From Ruminococcus sp. (GTDB lineage: Bacteria > Bacillota > Clostridia > Oscillospirales > Ruminococcaceae), in the NCBI GenBank assembly GCA_031262495.1, contig JAISHV010000064.1, forward strand, positions 1-33,052: a DNA stretch of 33,052 nucleotides. Reading direction: 5' to 3'. The translations under genes were made by a program, and so were the position numbers. The stretch's first letter is position 1, and each line of letters begins with the position of its first letter. The notes beneath the pieces are model-generated. The model worked only from the letters and a program-made list of their open reading frames with translations, searched no databases and was not told where the DNA came from. Below, piece by piece: positions 7,352 through 14,610 of the stretch.

Positions 7352-7386
7352 CCGCCCAATTTTCAATGAAAATCGGGCGGTTATTG
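7352..7386 (+). terminator. Terminator of the lipoprotein-regulator-kinase unit
   Basis: CCGCCC-A-ATTTTC pairs with GAAAAT-C-GGGCGG around a 3-nt AAT loop, with one A/C mismatch. A T-rich stretch (TTATTGTTAT) follows. The hairpin sequence is closely related to those at 7592 and 11240. Confidence 0.75.
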
Positions 7387-7421
7387 TTATATAATTTTGT
7401 ACGGTCGAATGTGAGGGAAAC

Positions 7422-7440
7422 GGGCGAACAAAGTTCGCCC
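7422..7440. repeat. GGGCGAAC/GTTCGCCC palindrome (family E)
   Basis: A perfect 8-bp inverted repeat with an AAA loop, followed by CCTACA and then a family D array. The same arrangement recurs at 7526-7588 with a different stem. Confidence 0.8.
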
Positions 7441-7445
7441 CTACA

Positions 7446-7478
7446 CAGAGGACAGAGGCGAGAGGACAGAAGACAGAT
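7446..7478 (-). repeat. Family D array, copy in reverse orientation
   Basis: AGAGGACAGAGGCGAGAGG... array. About 33 bp here are identical to 7554-7586, which points to a recent local duplication or conversion. Confidence 0.85.
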
Positions 7479-7525
7479 TATGAATGTCACGTTTATCAGT
7501 AAACCGCACAGCGTTTAGAATGTGC

Positions 7526-7547
7526 GGGCGGGCGAGGGCGCCCGCCC
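7526..7547. repeat. GGGCGGGCG/CGCCCGCCC palindrome (family E)
   Basis: A 9-bp perfect stem with an AGGG loop, then CCTACGG. This is the same design as the hairpin at 7422 with a different stem sequence. Confidence 0.8.
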
Positions 7548-7554
7548 CTACGGA

Positions 7555-7588
7555 ACAGAGGACAGAGGCGAGAGGACAGAAGACAGAC
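7555..7588 (-). repeat. Family D array, second reverse copy
   Basis: Identical over about 33 bp to the array at 7446. It joins directly to the terminator-like hairpin of R1 copy 2. Confidence 0.85.
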
Positions 7589-7591
7589 TAC

Positions 7592-7638
7592 GAACGCCCG
7601 GTTTTCAATGAAAATCGGGCGTTCATAATATTTTTTCG
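7592..7638 (+). terminator. Terminator-like hairpin at the tail of R1 copy 2
   Basis: GAACGCCCGGTTTTC (7592-7606), an AAT loop and GAAAATCGGGCGTTC (7610-7624) form a 15-bp stem with one G-U pair, followed by ATAATATTTTTT. It would stop plus-strand transcription before the convergent minus-strand gene. Confidence 0.75.
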
Positions 7639-7911
7639 TGTATGTTGCTTGAAGTGAATATACAAAACGGGTGAGTAAGACTAAATCGCGCAGCTTGGCA
7701 AGCTGCGAAGGGGGAGAGGGAGAGGGGGGTGTCGGGGGTGAGAGGGAGAGGGGGCGGCGTCCCGCCTGCCACGATAAATAGCCGCCCCCTCTCCCTCTTG
7801 CCCCTGACAAAGTCATGCAAACGTGACATTCACGACATTCATATTGACATTCATCAGACATTCAAACGGACATTCACAGACATTCATATCGACATTCAAA
7901 CGGACATTCAT
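7592..7911 (-). repeat. R1 dispersed element, copy 2
   Basis: This element lies between convergent genes. Read on the minus strand it has: eight GAATGTC heptamers (7825-7909); CACGTTTGCATGACTTTG (shared with copy 5 but not with 1, 3 and 4); an 18-bp hairpin with arms at 7741-7758 and 7781-7798 and a 22-nt loop; C-rich tracts (G-runs on the plus strand, 7709-7740); a CGCAGCTTG/CAAGCTGCG palindrome (7688-7706); the conserved GTCTTACTCACCC tail; and the terminator-like hairpin. Confidence 0.9.
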
Positions 7912-7972
7912 CTGTATTCTGTATTCTCGCCTCTGTCTTCTGGAATGACATTCACATTCTGTATTCTGTACT
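7912..7972 (+). repeat. Family D array next to the Ig-like gene
   Basis: CTGTATT, CGCCTCT and CTGTCTT words, with one GACATTC heptamer inside. The array reaches the last base before the complement of the stop codon of the convergent gene. Confidence 0.75.
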
Positions 7973-9811
7973 TTATGAAATAACTCTCCCATTTTCATCA
8001 TAAACATAATTAGATGAGAATGTGCCCTGAGGTACGGCGAAATATGTTGTGCCGGCTACTGATTTTGAAAGCTTACTGTACCATTGCGAATCAGTTCTGT
8101 CTACCAAAATATATGCGCTTACAAAACTGTTTCCGGATTGTATACTGATATTATAAACGAATTCTTTTTTAGCGTCTTTGACTGTTATAGCCGATGAATA
8201 TGCATTAAAGTAATACACTTTACCGGTATCTTTTGAGATAGCATCATTGCGCTTAATAAAATCAAGCCCTGTTTTCGGAACAACCATATACTTGAGCTTT
8301 TGCGCCGTCGAATCATACCACGAGAACACTGTTTCCTTTGTGGTGTCTACGATGGGCATTGTGGTTGTTACGGTATAATAACCGTAGTACGATGTTGAAT
8401 TTAAATCATCACTGCGGATTTGCGACAGTCTTGCTTCATCATATCCGTAAGGCAATAAAACATAGCGTGTTTGATTTGTGCCCGACGTATCCGTTACATT
8501 CCATGAGGCATATGTGTCTGTTGCCGCTTTGAAAGTCGGTCTTTCGTTATATACCGTATAATACTCATAAATTTTAGTATAAACCGCTACAGCTGTTTGA
8601 TAGCGAACCTTATCAACTCCTGTTTTCGGCGACATAATATATCTGACAATATATTGCCCGTTTTGTAAAACCATGACATTCTGAATATCATCATCTGCTT
8701 TCTGCGCCGTGGGACTGTTGGCGTAAATTGTATAATATTCAAATTTACCCGTAACCGTTGCGATTTCGGAAGCGACCAATGCTGTATCATATCCATCCGG
8801 TACAAGGATATAATAAGTTAATACGCCGTGTTTAAATGATAAAACTTTATCAGTCGAAGCTTTTTTTTGAGGACTTGTTGTCACCGCATTATAATAGCTG
8901 TCAGCCCCCGAAACGACGACAGGGATATTCACATATTTTTCATTATCCGTCTTGTCATAGACGCGGACATACGTTTGACCGGCTTTTTTTCCGTCAACTT
9001 TGAACGTTATATAACTGCCGTAAGTGTCATAAAGCGAAACGGCTGCTATTGATGTGTCTGCCGAAACGGCAGTTGTGGAATTTACATTACTCGTCCAAAC
9101 GCGCAGCGGTGCGGATTCACCGGCATTAACTTCAACCTTTGTGTCATACGCCGCAATTTGGTCGGATGTCGGCACACTTTGGTTCGGGTGTGTTACCGTA
9201 ACAGACATAGTTTTAAAATACGTATTCTCATAGCCTTTGCGGTAAATCTTGATATTTGACGTTCCGGCTTTGCTTGCTGTAACTGTGAATACAATTTTAT
9301 TGCCGTCCCAGCGTGCGGGTTTTTTCCATGAGCCGACTGCTACCGTGCGGTTGCTGTTTGTGAGTGAAAGTCCTGTTTTATCACCTGTAACAGTTACCGT
9401 AACATCATATGTTTCATCAACATAAAGGCTGACATTATTTTTACTAAGCGTAATTTTCGTATCGACAACAGTTATGCGGCAGCGCAAAGCTTTTCCGTCA
9501 ACCTCCGCGTATATATCGGCATTGCCGGCTTTTTTTCCGACAACAACACCCTTTTGACTTACAGAAGCCACAGCACTTGACGTACTCGACCAAATAACAC
9601 TCCCGACATTTTGGGTAACTTTAAGCGTAATCTGATACCCCTTTGTGAGTGTATATGATGTTCTGCTAAGCTCAGGTCCTGTCTCGAATGAACCGATATC
9701 GTCATCGCCCATCAGTATATCATCTAAATCTTCATCCGCAAAAGCCGTAATCCCGACAGTAAGCGACATTATCAGAGCAAGTATAATACTTAAAAATCTT
9801 TTAGCTTTCAT
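7973..9811 (-). CDS. Secreted Ig-like (BIG2) repeat protein
   Basis: This is an exported protein of unknown function, 612 residues. I chose the ATG at 9811: AGGAGG stands just upstream, a signal peptide follows (MKAKRF... to AFA, cleavage near residue 25), and the upstream in-frame Met at 9886 overlaps the -35 element. Three Ig-like domains follow. The first is a typical BIG2 domain (about 50-117: W-S-S...V-A-S-V-S...G-V-V-V-G-K-K-A-G). The next two are more divergent (about 118-210 and 223-302). The C-terminal half (304-612) holds five repeats of about 57-60 residues that begin with Tyr-Tyr and contain a Y-x-V/L-x-P-x-G-Y/L-D-like turn. There is no sortase motif or membrane anchor, so it is secreted or bound non-covalently. 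It has its own promoter. Confidence 0.85.
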   Translation of the reverse strand: MKAKRFLSIILALIMSLTVGITAFADEDLDDILMGDDDIGSFETGPELSRTSYTLTKGYQITLKVTQNVGSVIWSSTSSAVASVSQKGVVVGKKAGNADIYAEVDGKALRCRITVVDTKITLSKNNVSLYVDETYDVTVTVTGDKTGLSLTNSNRTVAVGSWKKPARWDGNKIVFTVTASKAGTSNIKIYRKGYENTYFKTMSVTVTHPNQSVPTSDQIAAYDTKVEVNAGESAPLRVWTSNVNSTTAVSADTSIAAVSLYDTYGSYITFKVDGKKAGQTYVRVYDKTDNEKYVNIPVVVSGADSYYNAVTTSPQKKASTDKVLSFKHGVLTYYILVPDGYDTALVASEIATVTGKFEYYTIYANSPTAQKADDDIQNVMVLQNGQYIVRYIMSPKTGVDKVRYQTAVAVYTKIYEYYTVYNERPTFKAATDTYASWNVTDTSGTNQTRYVLLPYGYDEARLSQIRSDDLNSTSYYGYYTVTTTMPIVDTTKETVFSWYDSTAQKLKYMVVPKTGLDFIKRNDAISKDTGKVYYFNAYSSAITVKDAKKEFVYNISIQSGNSFVSAYILVDRTDSQWYSKLSKSVAGTTYFAVPQGTFSSNYVYDENGRVIS

Positions 9812-9857
9812 AACTTTCCTCCTATTCCTATAATAAAAATAGTATTTAATCACTCTA

Positions 9858-9886
9858 ATTATATATATTTTTAACCATTTTGTCAA
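9858..9886 (-). promoter_or_regulatory. Sigma-A promoter of the Ig-like protein gene
   Basis: On the minus strand TTGACA (9886-9881), a 17-nt spacer and TATAAT (9863-9858) form a perfect consensus. Transcription would start near 9851, about 40 nt before the chosen ATG. Confidence 0.92.
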
Positions 9887-9911
9887 TAACAGAGTAATTA
9901 CAATCAGAATA

Positions 9912-9948
9912 CAACATAGATGTGAGATGTTAGAAATCAGAGGTTAGA
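9912..9948 (+). repeat. T element (TTAGATG heptamers), copy 1
   Basis: It begins with CAACATAGA and continues with GAGATGTTAGAAATCAGAGG-type heptamers. The stop codon and the last few codons of the minus-strand lipoprotein are encoded within it. Confidence 0.8.
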
Positions 9949-10640
9949 GTTATGGCAGCCCAGTCTTCACTTTCTGTATTTAGTATTTGATTCTCGGTCA
10001 GAATGTAAAAAAACAACGGTGAAACTACAAAAGCGAATGTTTGACCCTCTTTTTGAAATTGTTTGCGCCATTCATTGCTGCCGTACTCTAAATTCCCTAT
10101 GTATTCATTTTCTGTAAATTGCTCTGTCAGTGCCTCCGGGTCTTCTGTGTCGGGCGGCAGGAGTTTTTTTAAATCATCAGCTGAACAAAGAAGATAATAC
10201 CCGAATGAATCTATATATTTCGCCGCCGCTTCAATTTTTTTAATATCGGTAAAGTGCTCTGCAATAAACCCCGCATCGTCTGTGCCGAAAATTTCGTTTG
10301 CATAATCGCGCCGATATATAAATAAATTCGGCTCTAAACTCTCGGCGAGCGTTTTTAAAAAACCTGTCAGGGACATTCCGAGTTGTTTTTCTGAATTTCC
10401 CGGCAAAGCAGTATCTTCTTCTGTTAAATTCTCTTGATTTTCTTGATAGTCTTCTGTATACGGCAAAGACTCCGAAATATTTTCAGTTTCGGTAATGAGT
10501 GCAGTAGTTATTATTTCAGAAACAGCGGTTTCTTCTTCTGTAATAACAATCCTCTCGACAACAGGTGTTGCCTCCGGGAAGATTTGACTGCAACCGCTTA
10601 GTATTATTATTGTTATCAGTAAAAAATATAATCTTTTCAT
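9930..10640 (-). CDS. Small putative lipoprotein
   Basis: This is a 236-residue protein with no family I recognise. The N-terminus (MKRLYFLL...ILSGC) is a textbook lipoprotein signal with Cys17 lipidated. A Thr/Glu-rich, probably unstructured linker (about 18-85) follows, then a soluble domain (about 90-236) without visible catalytic motifs. I chose the ATG at 10640 and not the one at 10667, because a perfect sigma-A promoter covers 10675-10647. Transcription would begin at or next to the A of the 10640 ATG, so the mRNA is probably leaderless. The last codons and the stop lie inside a TTAGATG-type repeat. It is divergent from the TIGR04086-type gene. Confidence 0.75.
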   Translation of the reverse strand: MKRLYFLLITIIILSGCSQIFPEATPVVERIVITEEETAVSEIITTALITETENISESLPYTEDYQENQENLTEEDTALPGNSEKQLGMSLTGFLKTLAESLEPNLFIYRRDYANEIFGTDDAGFIAEHFTDIKKIEAAAKYIDSFGYYLLCSADDLKKLLPPDTEDPEALTEQFTENEYIGNLEYGSNEWRKQFQKEGQTFAFVVSPLFFYILTENQILNTESEDWAAITLTSDF

Positions 10641-10646
10641 TCTGTC

Positions 10647-10675
10647 ATTATACAATAAAATAATCAAATTGTCAA
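10647..10675 (-). promoter_or_regulatory. Sigma-A promoter of the small lipoprotein gene
   Basis: On the minus strand TTGACA (10675-10670), 17 nt and TATAAT (10652-10647) are a perfect consensus. Only six bases (GACAGA) separate the -10 from the ATG. Confidence 0.92.
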
Positions 10676-10735
10676 TAATTTACGTAATAAATACAGAAAA
10701 TTTCTCATAAAATTTTTAAAAAAGGGAGAAAATTT

Positions 10736-11131
10736 ATGCGTATTCCGTTTGAGATAAAACAAAAAAGAGCCAACCTAACTGCAATCGCAGCGGCGGCTTT
10801 GGCGTGTTTGGGTGCAATCTTCATTTGTTCGGCAATCTTTTCGGCAATAACGGCGGCTATAGATGTTTCAGAGGGGACAGCCGCTATAATGTCAAGTATA
10901 GCCCTCTGTGCAGGGTGTTTTTCGGGAGCGTTCACCATTTCGCATAAAAAGCGCGAACACGGTCTTCTTCTCGGGATTTTAACAGGCGCGTGTGTTTTCG
11001 GCGCAGTATTCGTCGGCGGACTTATTATGGGAGGCGCATTCACAGCCGGAGGATTTTTCTCAAAAACCCTCATAATCTTCATCTGCTCTGCAATAGGCGG
11101 GATTGCAGGGGCAAACCAACATAGAAGTTAG
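10736..11131 (+). CDS. TIGR04086-type small membrane protein
   Basis: This is a 131-residue, four-helix membrane protein (helices at about 14-38, 46-65, 74-96 and 108-126) with a central basic loop SHKKREHG followed by GLLLGILTG. This pattern is typical of the Firmicutes TIGR04086 family, whose function is unknown. The ATG has a good ribosome binding site (GGGAG). The stop codon TAG is supplied by a TTAGATG-type repeat, so the last few residues (QHRS) are repeat-encoded and may not be native. Confidence 0.75.
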   Translation: MRIPFEIKQKRANLTAIAAAALACLGAIFICSAIFSAITAAIDVSEGTAAIMSSIALCAGCFSGAFTISHKKREHGLLLGILTGACVFGAVFVGGLIMGGAFTAGGFFSKTLIIFICSAIGGIAGANQHRS

Positions 11132-11153
11132 ATGTTAGATGTTAGAGGTTAGA
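11117..11153 (+). repeat. T element, copy 2
   Basis: CAACATAGA followed by TTAGATG, TTAGATG, TTAGAGG and TTAGA. The reading frame of the membrane protein enters it and stops at its first in-frame TAG. Confidence 0.85.
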
Positions 11154-11225
11154 CCCGCCTGAGGCGGGATGCGATTCGCGATGGAAGTATTTCTGATGCT
11201 AAAGATGCTCACCGCGTAGAAGATA
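11154..11225 (+). repeat. B element, copy 3
   Basis: A CCCGCC/GGCGGG palindrome is followed by ATTCGCGATGGAAGTATTTC, a short variable middle and GATGCTCACCGCGTAGAAGA. It is the clearest example of the family. Confidence 0.85.
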
Positions 11226-11239
11226 AAACGATAATTAAA

Positions 11240-11279
11240 AACGCTCGATTTTATTTGAAAATCGGGCGTTCATATTTTT
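11240..11279 (+). terminator. Terminator hairpin at the tail of R1 copy 3
   Basis: AACGCTCGATTTT (11240-11252), a 5-nt loop and AAAATCGGGCGTT (11258-11270) pair with one G-U, then CATATTTTTA follows. A-rich sequence on the left makes it potentially bidirectional between the convergent genes. Confidence 0.75.
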
Positions 11280-11535
11280 AATTGCATATAGATTGAAGAT
11301 ATTTTCGCAGCCGGGTGGAGTAAGACTAATCAATCAGGCACCATGCCGCGACGGGGGAGAGGGGTAGGGGGTGCAGGGGGTGTAGGGGAGAGGGGGCGGC
11401 GTCTTGCCTGCCACGATAGATAGCCGCCCCCTCGCCCCTCATCCCCTGCAAGACATCGTAGACGGACATTCACGACATTCATTCTGACATTCATATGACA
11501 ATCATCCGACATTCAAACGGACATTCAAAAAAGTA
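11240..11535 (-). repeat. R1 dispersed element, copy 3
   Basis: This element lies between convergent genes and fills the 426-bp gap together with T and B elements. Minus-strand order: five exact and one degenerate GAATGTC (11465-11526); CTACGATGTCTTGCAGGGG, as in copies 1 and 4; a 16-bp hairpin with arms at 11385-11400 and 11423-11438, one mismatch and a 22-nt loop; C-rich tracts that give six G-runs of four or five on the plus strand (11353-11397); and the conserved tail (GTCTTACTCCACCC-like). Confidence 0.9.
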
Positions 11536-11557
11536 AATTTTTGGGTTTTACAAGATA

Positions 11558-12682
11558 CTACATTAAATTTTTAACTTTATATCTCTTCACAGCTTTTTCA
11601 TTTACTGTGAAGTCTTTGAGGTCAGCCGCCCAGAGTTTTACGGTTTCATCGAATTCTTCGCCCTTGAGTTCATCCATTACGTTAAACATATTATCATCGT
11701 AATAACCATCCTGTGAGAATAAATCCATCAGTTTTACGACATAATACATTTCGCCGCCGGCATCTTCTACAACAAAAATTTCCTCTGCACCGTCTGTCAT
11801 AGGGCTTGCATCTTGTTTTTCAAATACTTTTTCCGCGACTGTAGTTGACGGTGTTGCACCTTCGCGGGTTATTACTGTTTCGTTTGACGGCAAGAGTTCA
11901 TCTTCGGGGTTTTCTGCGGGAGTTTCTTCTTCTGTGGTTGTTTCTGCCGCCGGTGTTGCCGCTGCAACTAAATCCGCCTGATAGTCGTTATATTCTTTTA
12001 ACAGCGCATCAAAGTCCACACCGTCCTCTGCGCGTGAAACATATTCCAGTGCCATATCCATACGGGCTTTTTTATCGGCATCGTCTTTGAGGAAATTACC
12101 AGCGCCGTCTTTGAGTTCAATCGGTATATAATTTATCAAAGCATTTTCTTCGAGAAGATGCGCTTTAATATCTGCCTCGGGTATTGCCTTTTCGCCGCCC
12201 TCGCCGTAATAATAACGGAAGATTTCTTCGCGCTTAACGGTATTGAGCAATACTTTTTGGTATGAGTCTTTGCTGATACCCATTTCGGTAAGTGCATCGG
12301 CGTAATATGCCCACATCTGCTCAAGCATACCCAAAGCTACGCCGTCGGCATTGTTGGTATATGTTAAACCTAACTCAGCGAATTTTTCTTCGACAGCGGC
12401 GTATTCTTTCATAAGTTCGACAGCACGGTTATCAATCCATGTCTCTGCCGGAAGCCCGTCAATTGTCGCATCGAGAAGATCAACTCCCGCCGCAACATCC
12501 TCTTCGCTCATTTTATCGGTAGCTTCGGTCACAGCCGAGCTCTGCATATTAATGTAAACCCCGGCAGGAATCTCTGTATCGCCGTAACTCGCCGCATAAA
12601 TTGTATCTTCGCCGCAAGCAGTGATTGATAAAGTAAGTACCAAAGCGACAGCACCGCTGAAAAATTTCTTAAAACTGAACAT
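11558..12682 (-). CDS. SurA/PrsA-like foldase lipoprotein
   Basis: This is a 374-residue exported lipoprotein: basic start, hydrophobic segment, then L-S-I-T-A-C with the lipidated Cys near residue 22. An alpha-helical N-terminal region (to about 165) resembles SurA/PrsA chaperone domains and is followed by an I-P-E-A-D-I-K-A-H-L-L segment typical of the lead-in to a parvulin domain. The parvulin part (about 170-355) is degenerate. It is split by an acidic Thr/Pro/Glu-rich insertion (about 235-265), and I see no intact PPIase active site, so a chaperone-like role is more likely than isomerase activity. I chose the ATG at 12682, with GAGGT eight to nine bases upstream; the TTG at 12697 overlaps that site. 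It lies 45 bp after the helicase gene and is probably cotranscribed with it. Confidence 0.75.
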   Translation of the reverse strand: MFSFKKFFSGAVALVLTLSITACGEDTIYAASYGDTEIPAGVYINMQSSAVTEATDKMSEEDVAAGVDLLDATIDGLPAETWIDNRAVELMKEYAAVEEKFAELGLTYTNNADGVALGMLEQMWAYYADALTEMGISKDSYQKVLLNTVKREEIFRYYYGEGGEKAIPEADIKAHLLEENALINYIPIELKDGAGNFLKDDADKKARMDMALEYVSRAEDGVDFDALLKEYNDYQADLVAAATPAAETTTEEETPAENPEDELLPSNETVITREGATPSTTVAEKVFEKQDASPMTDGAEEIFVVEDAGGEMYYVVKLMDLFSQDGYYDDNMFNVMDELKGEEFDETVKLWAADLKDFTVNEKAVKRYKVKNLM

Positions 12683-12698
12683 ACTTAAAAACCTCAAT

Positions 12699-12735
12699 TC
12701 TAATTTCTAACATCTAACGTCTTACTTCTATGTTG
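12699..12735 (-). repeat. T element, copy 3
   Basis: On the minus strand CAACATAGA is followed by GTTAGATGTTAGAAATTAGAA. It contains the helicase stop codon and fills the gap up to the ribosome binding site of the next gene. Confidence 0.85.
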
Positions 12736-14554
12736 ATTTCTGTATTGTTAAACTTTGCCCTGCAATTTTTGTGCCTGTCATACGTTTTATAACGCGGTCT
12801 ACCTCTGTTTCGGGGACTTCTACTGTTGTATAATTATCACGGATTTCTATCTTCCCGAAGTTCTTACCCTCAAGCCCTGTAGCTTCCGTGAATGCGCCTA
12901 AGACAAAACCGGGTTGGATTCGGTTATTTGAACCCAAAGAGATTTCAACTTTAGTTCGGCGGACATTGTCGCGGCTGCGCCGGTCATAGCGGTTACTGTT
13001 GGTGTCTCCGCCTTGATATCCGCCCGAACGGTTGTTTTTGTCGCCGTAACGGGTTGAACCTCTGCTGTCTCTGTCTCCGTAACGATTTGAACCTCTGCCG
13101 TCTCTGCCTCCGCGTTCACTGTCGCCGCCTCTGAAATCTCTGCCGTTTCGGTTGCGGTCACCGTTTCTGTCACCGCCTCTGTCGTTTCGTGAATTAAAAC
13201 TTTGGTATGATGAACGTTTGGGCGGCGCGAAATCGACATTCGCTATGGTGTCGGGGATATTGCGCAAATCCTTTGAGAGTTTCATTCCCATCAGGATTTC
13301 CGCTATACGGTGAACAGGCAATCCGCTTTCTAAGATGAGACTGTCTATTTGACCGTAATATTTTTCATATTTACCGCTTTCGGAGGCTGATGTAATTTTC
13401 TCAAAGAGTTTCTTTATCTTCGCCGCTGCCACGTCGTCTTTTGTAGGCAAAGCTTTTTTAATGATTTCGGCTTTGACAAATTTCGCTATATCACGGAGTT
13501 CAAAAAACTGCCGTCTGCCCGCAATGAGTGTATGCGATTCGCCTGTTTTTCCGGCGCGCCCTGTTCTGCCTATGCGGTGAATATAATATTCGTTATCTTG
13601 GGGGATATCGTAGTTAAAGACCATATCCACATCGTCAACGTCAATGCCGCGAGCGGCGACATCTGTTGCGATAAGTATACCGATTTTGCCTGATTTAAAG
13701 GAATTCAGCACAGATGTTCGGTTCATCTGTTTCATATCGCCGTGAAGCCCTGCGGCTTTATATCCGCGTGAAACAAGTAAATCGGTGAGTTCGCTGACTT
13801 TGAGTTTCGTGTTACAAAAAACAATCGACAGTTTCGGTTCATACGCCGACAAAAGCATCATCAGCGCATCATCTTTGCGCCCTGTGGGGATTTCGTAGTA
13901 ATATTGAGTAACCGATTCAACCGTGCGCGATTTTTGGTCAACACCGACTAAAACGGGACTTTTTTGGAATTCTTTAGTTATATTAAGGATAGGCGGCGGC
14001 ATTGTAGCCGAAAACAACACGGTTTGCCGTTCTGTAGGCGCGTCACGGAGAATAGTTTCGATATCCTCGCGAAAACCCATATTGAGCATTTCATCCGCTT
14101 CATCGAGAACTACCGTGCGGATATTTGAGAGTTTGAGTGTGCCGCGTTCTAAGTGGTCAATAACACGCCCGGGTGTGCCTATAACAATATTTGCGCCGCG
14201 TTTTAGCGACCAAATTTGTTTTTCGATATCCGCGCCGCCGAAAATAGCGACAGGGTGAATAAAGGGCAAGAACCGTGCGAATTTGCGGATTTCATCAGCC
14301 GCCTGCATAGCAAGCTCACGCGTAGGGCAAAGGATTAAAACCTGTACACCTTTGGTGTCGGCATCCACCTGCATAATAGCGGGGATCCCGAATGCGGCAG
14401 TTTTCCCGGTGCCTGTGTGGGAGCGTCCTATTACGTCTTTCCCCTCAAGCAGAAGCGGGATTGTTTTCGATTGGATTTCTGTAGCTTCGGTGTAACCGAG
14501 TTCGCGTACTGCCTGTAGGATTTCCTCAGGCAGACTTAAATTTTCAAAGGGCAT
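12728..14554 (-). CDS. deaD: DEAD-box RNA helicase, DeaD type
   Basis: This is an ATP-dependent RNA helicase that would remodel structured RNAs in ribosome assembly, cold adaptation or mRNA decay. The motifs are complete: Q motif (about 1-28), motif I SHTGTGKT (45-52), PTRELA, GTPGR, DEAD (151-154), SAT (182-184), ARGIDV and HRIGRTGRAG. After the core comes an Arg/Gly/Asp-rich, disordered stretch (about 440-530) with repeats such as RYGDRDSRGS, then a DbpA-type RNA-binding domain (about 533-608, ending in GQSLTIQKST). The 608-residue length fits DeaD/CsdA better than the shorter CshA. The start has no good Shine-Dalgarno sequence. The stop codon is supplied by a T element. Confidence 0.95.
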   Translation of the reverse strand: MPFENLSLPEEILQAVRELGYTEATEIQSKTIPLLLEGKDVIGRSHTGTGKTAAFGIPAIMQVDADTKGVQVLILCPTRELAMQAADEIRKFARFLPFIHPVAIFGGADIEKQIWSLKRGANIVIGTPGRVIDHLERGTLKLSNIRTVVLDEADEMLNMGFREDIETILRDAPTERQTVLFSATMPPPILNITKEFQKSPVLVGVDQKSRTVESVTQYYYEIPTGRKDDALMMLLSAYEPKLSIVFCNTKLKVSELTDLLVSRGYKAAGLHGDMKQMNRTSVLNSFKSGKIGILIATDVAARGIDVDDVDMVFNYDIPQDNEYYIHRIGRTGRAGKTGESHTLIAGRRQFFELRDIAKFVKAEIIKKALPTKDDVAAAKIKKLFEKITSASESGKYEKYYGQIDSLILESGLPVHRIAEILMGMKLSKDLRNIPDTIANVDFAPPKRSSYQSFNSRNDRGGDRNGDRNRNGRDFRGGDSERGGRDGRGSNRYGDRDSRGSTRYGDKNNRSGGYQGGDTNSNRYDRRSRDNVRRTKVEISLGSNNRIQPGFVLGAFTEATGLEGKNFGKIEIRDNYTTVEVPETEVDRVIKRMTGTKIAGQSLTIQKST

Positions 14555-14610
14555 TTTTACTCGTTTCGTAGGTATTTATATTATTTATTTTTATTGGTAA
14601 TATGTTTTTT

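Noticed and set aside
7592-7638. Riboswitch or other known RNA in the R1 tails
   Set aside because: I see no match to a riboswitch or T-box consensus. The hairpin plus T run is explained as a terminator.
7496-7861. Proline-rich open frames across R1 copies (also 3208-3453, 7729-7983, 11330-11512 and 32830-33045)
   Set aside because: They translate the C/T-rich hairpin in whichever frame lacks a stop, have no ribosome binding site, differ in frame between copies and share no protein-level conservation.
9812-9886. N-terminal extension of the Ig-like protein (Met at 9886)
   Set aside because: It overlaps the -35 hexamer of a perfect promoter and would bury the signal peptide; the ATG at 9811 has AGGAGG.
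10641-10667. Upstream start of the small lipoprotein (Met at 10667)
   Set aside because: Its codons lie on the promoter itself, upstream of any transcript from it.
10705-11082. A 125-codon minus-strand frame opposite the TIGR04086-type gene
   Set aside because: The plus strand encodes a clear four-helix membrane protein with a ribosome binding site. The antisense frame is Ala/Pro/Lys-rich and has no signals.
12898-13239. A 113-codon minus-strand frame inside the helicase gene
   Set aside because: It is a shifted reading of the Arg/Gly-rich repeat region of the helicase. Composition is Thr/Glu/Ala low complexity and there is no start signal.
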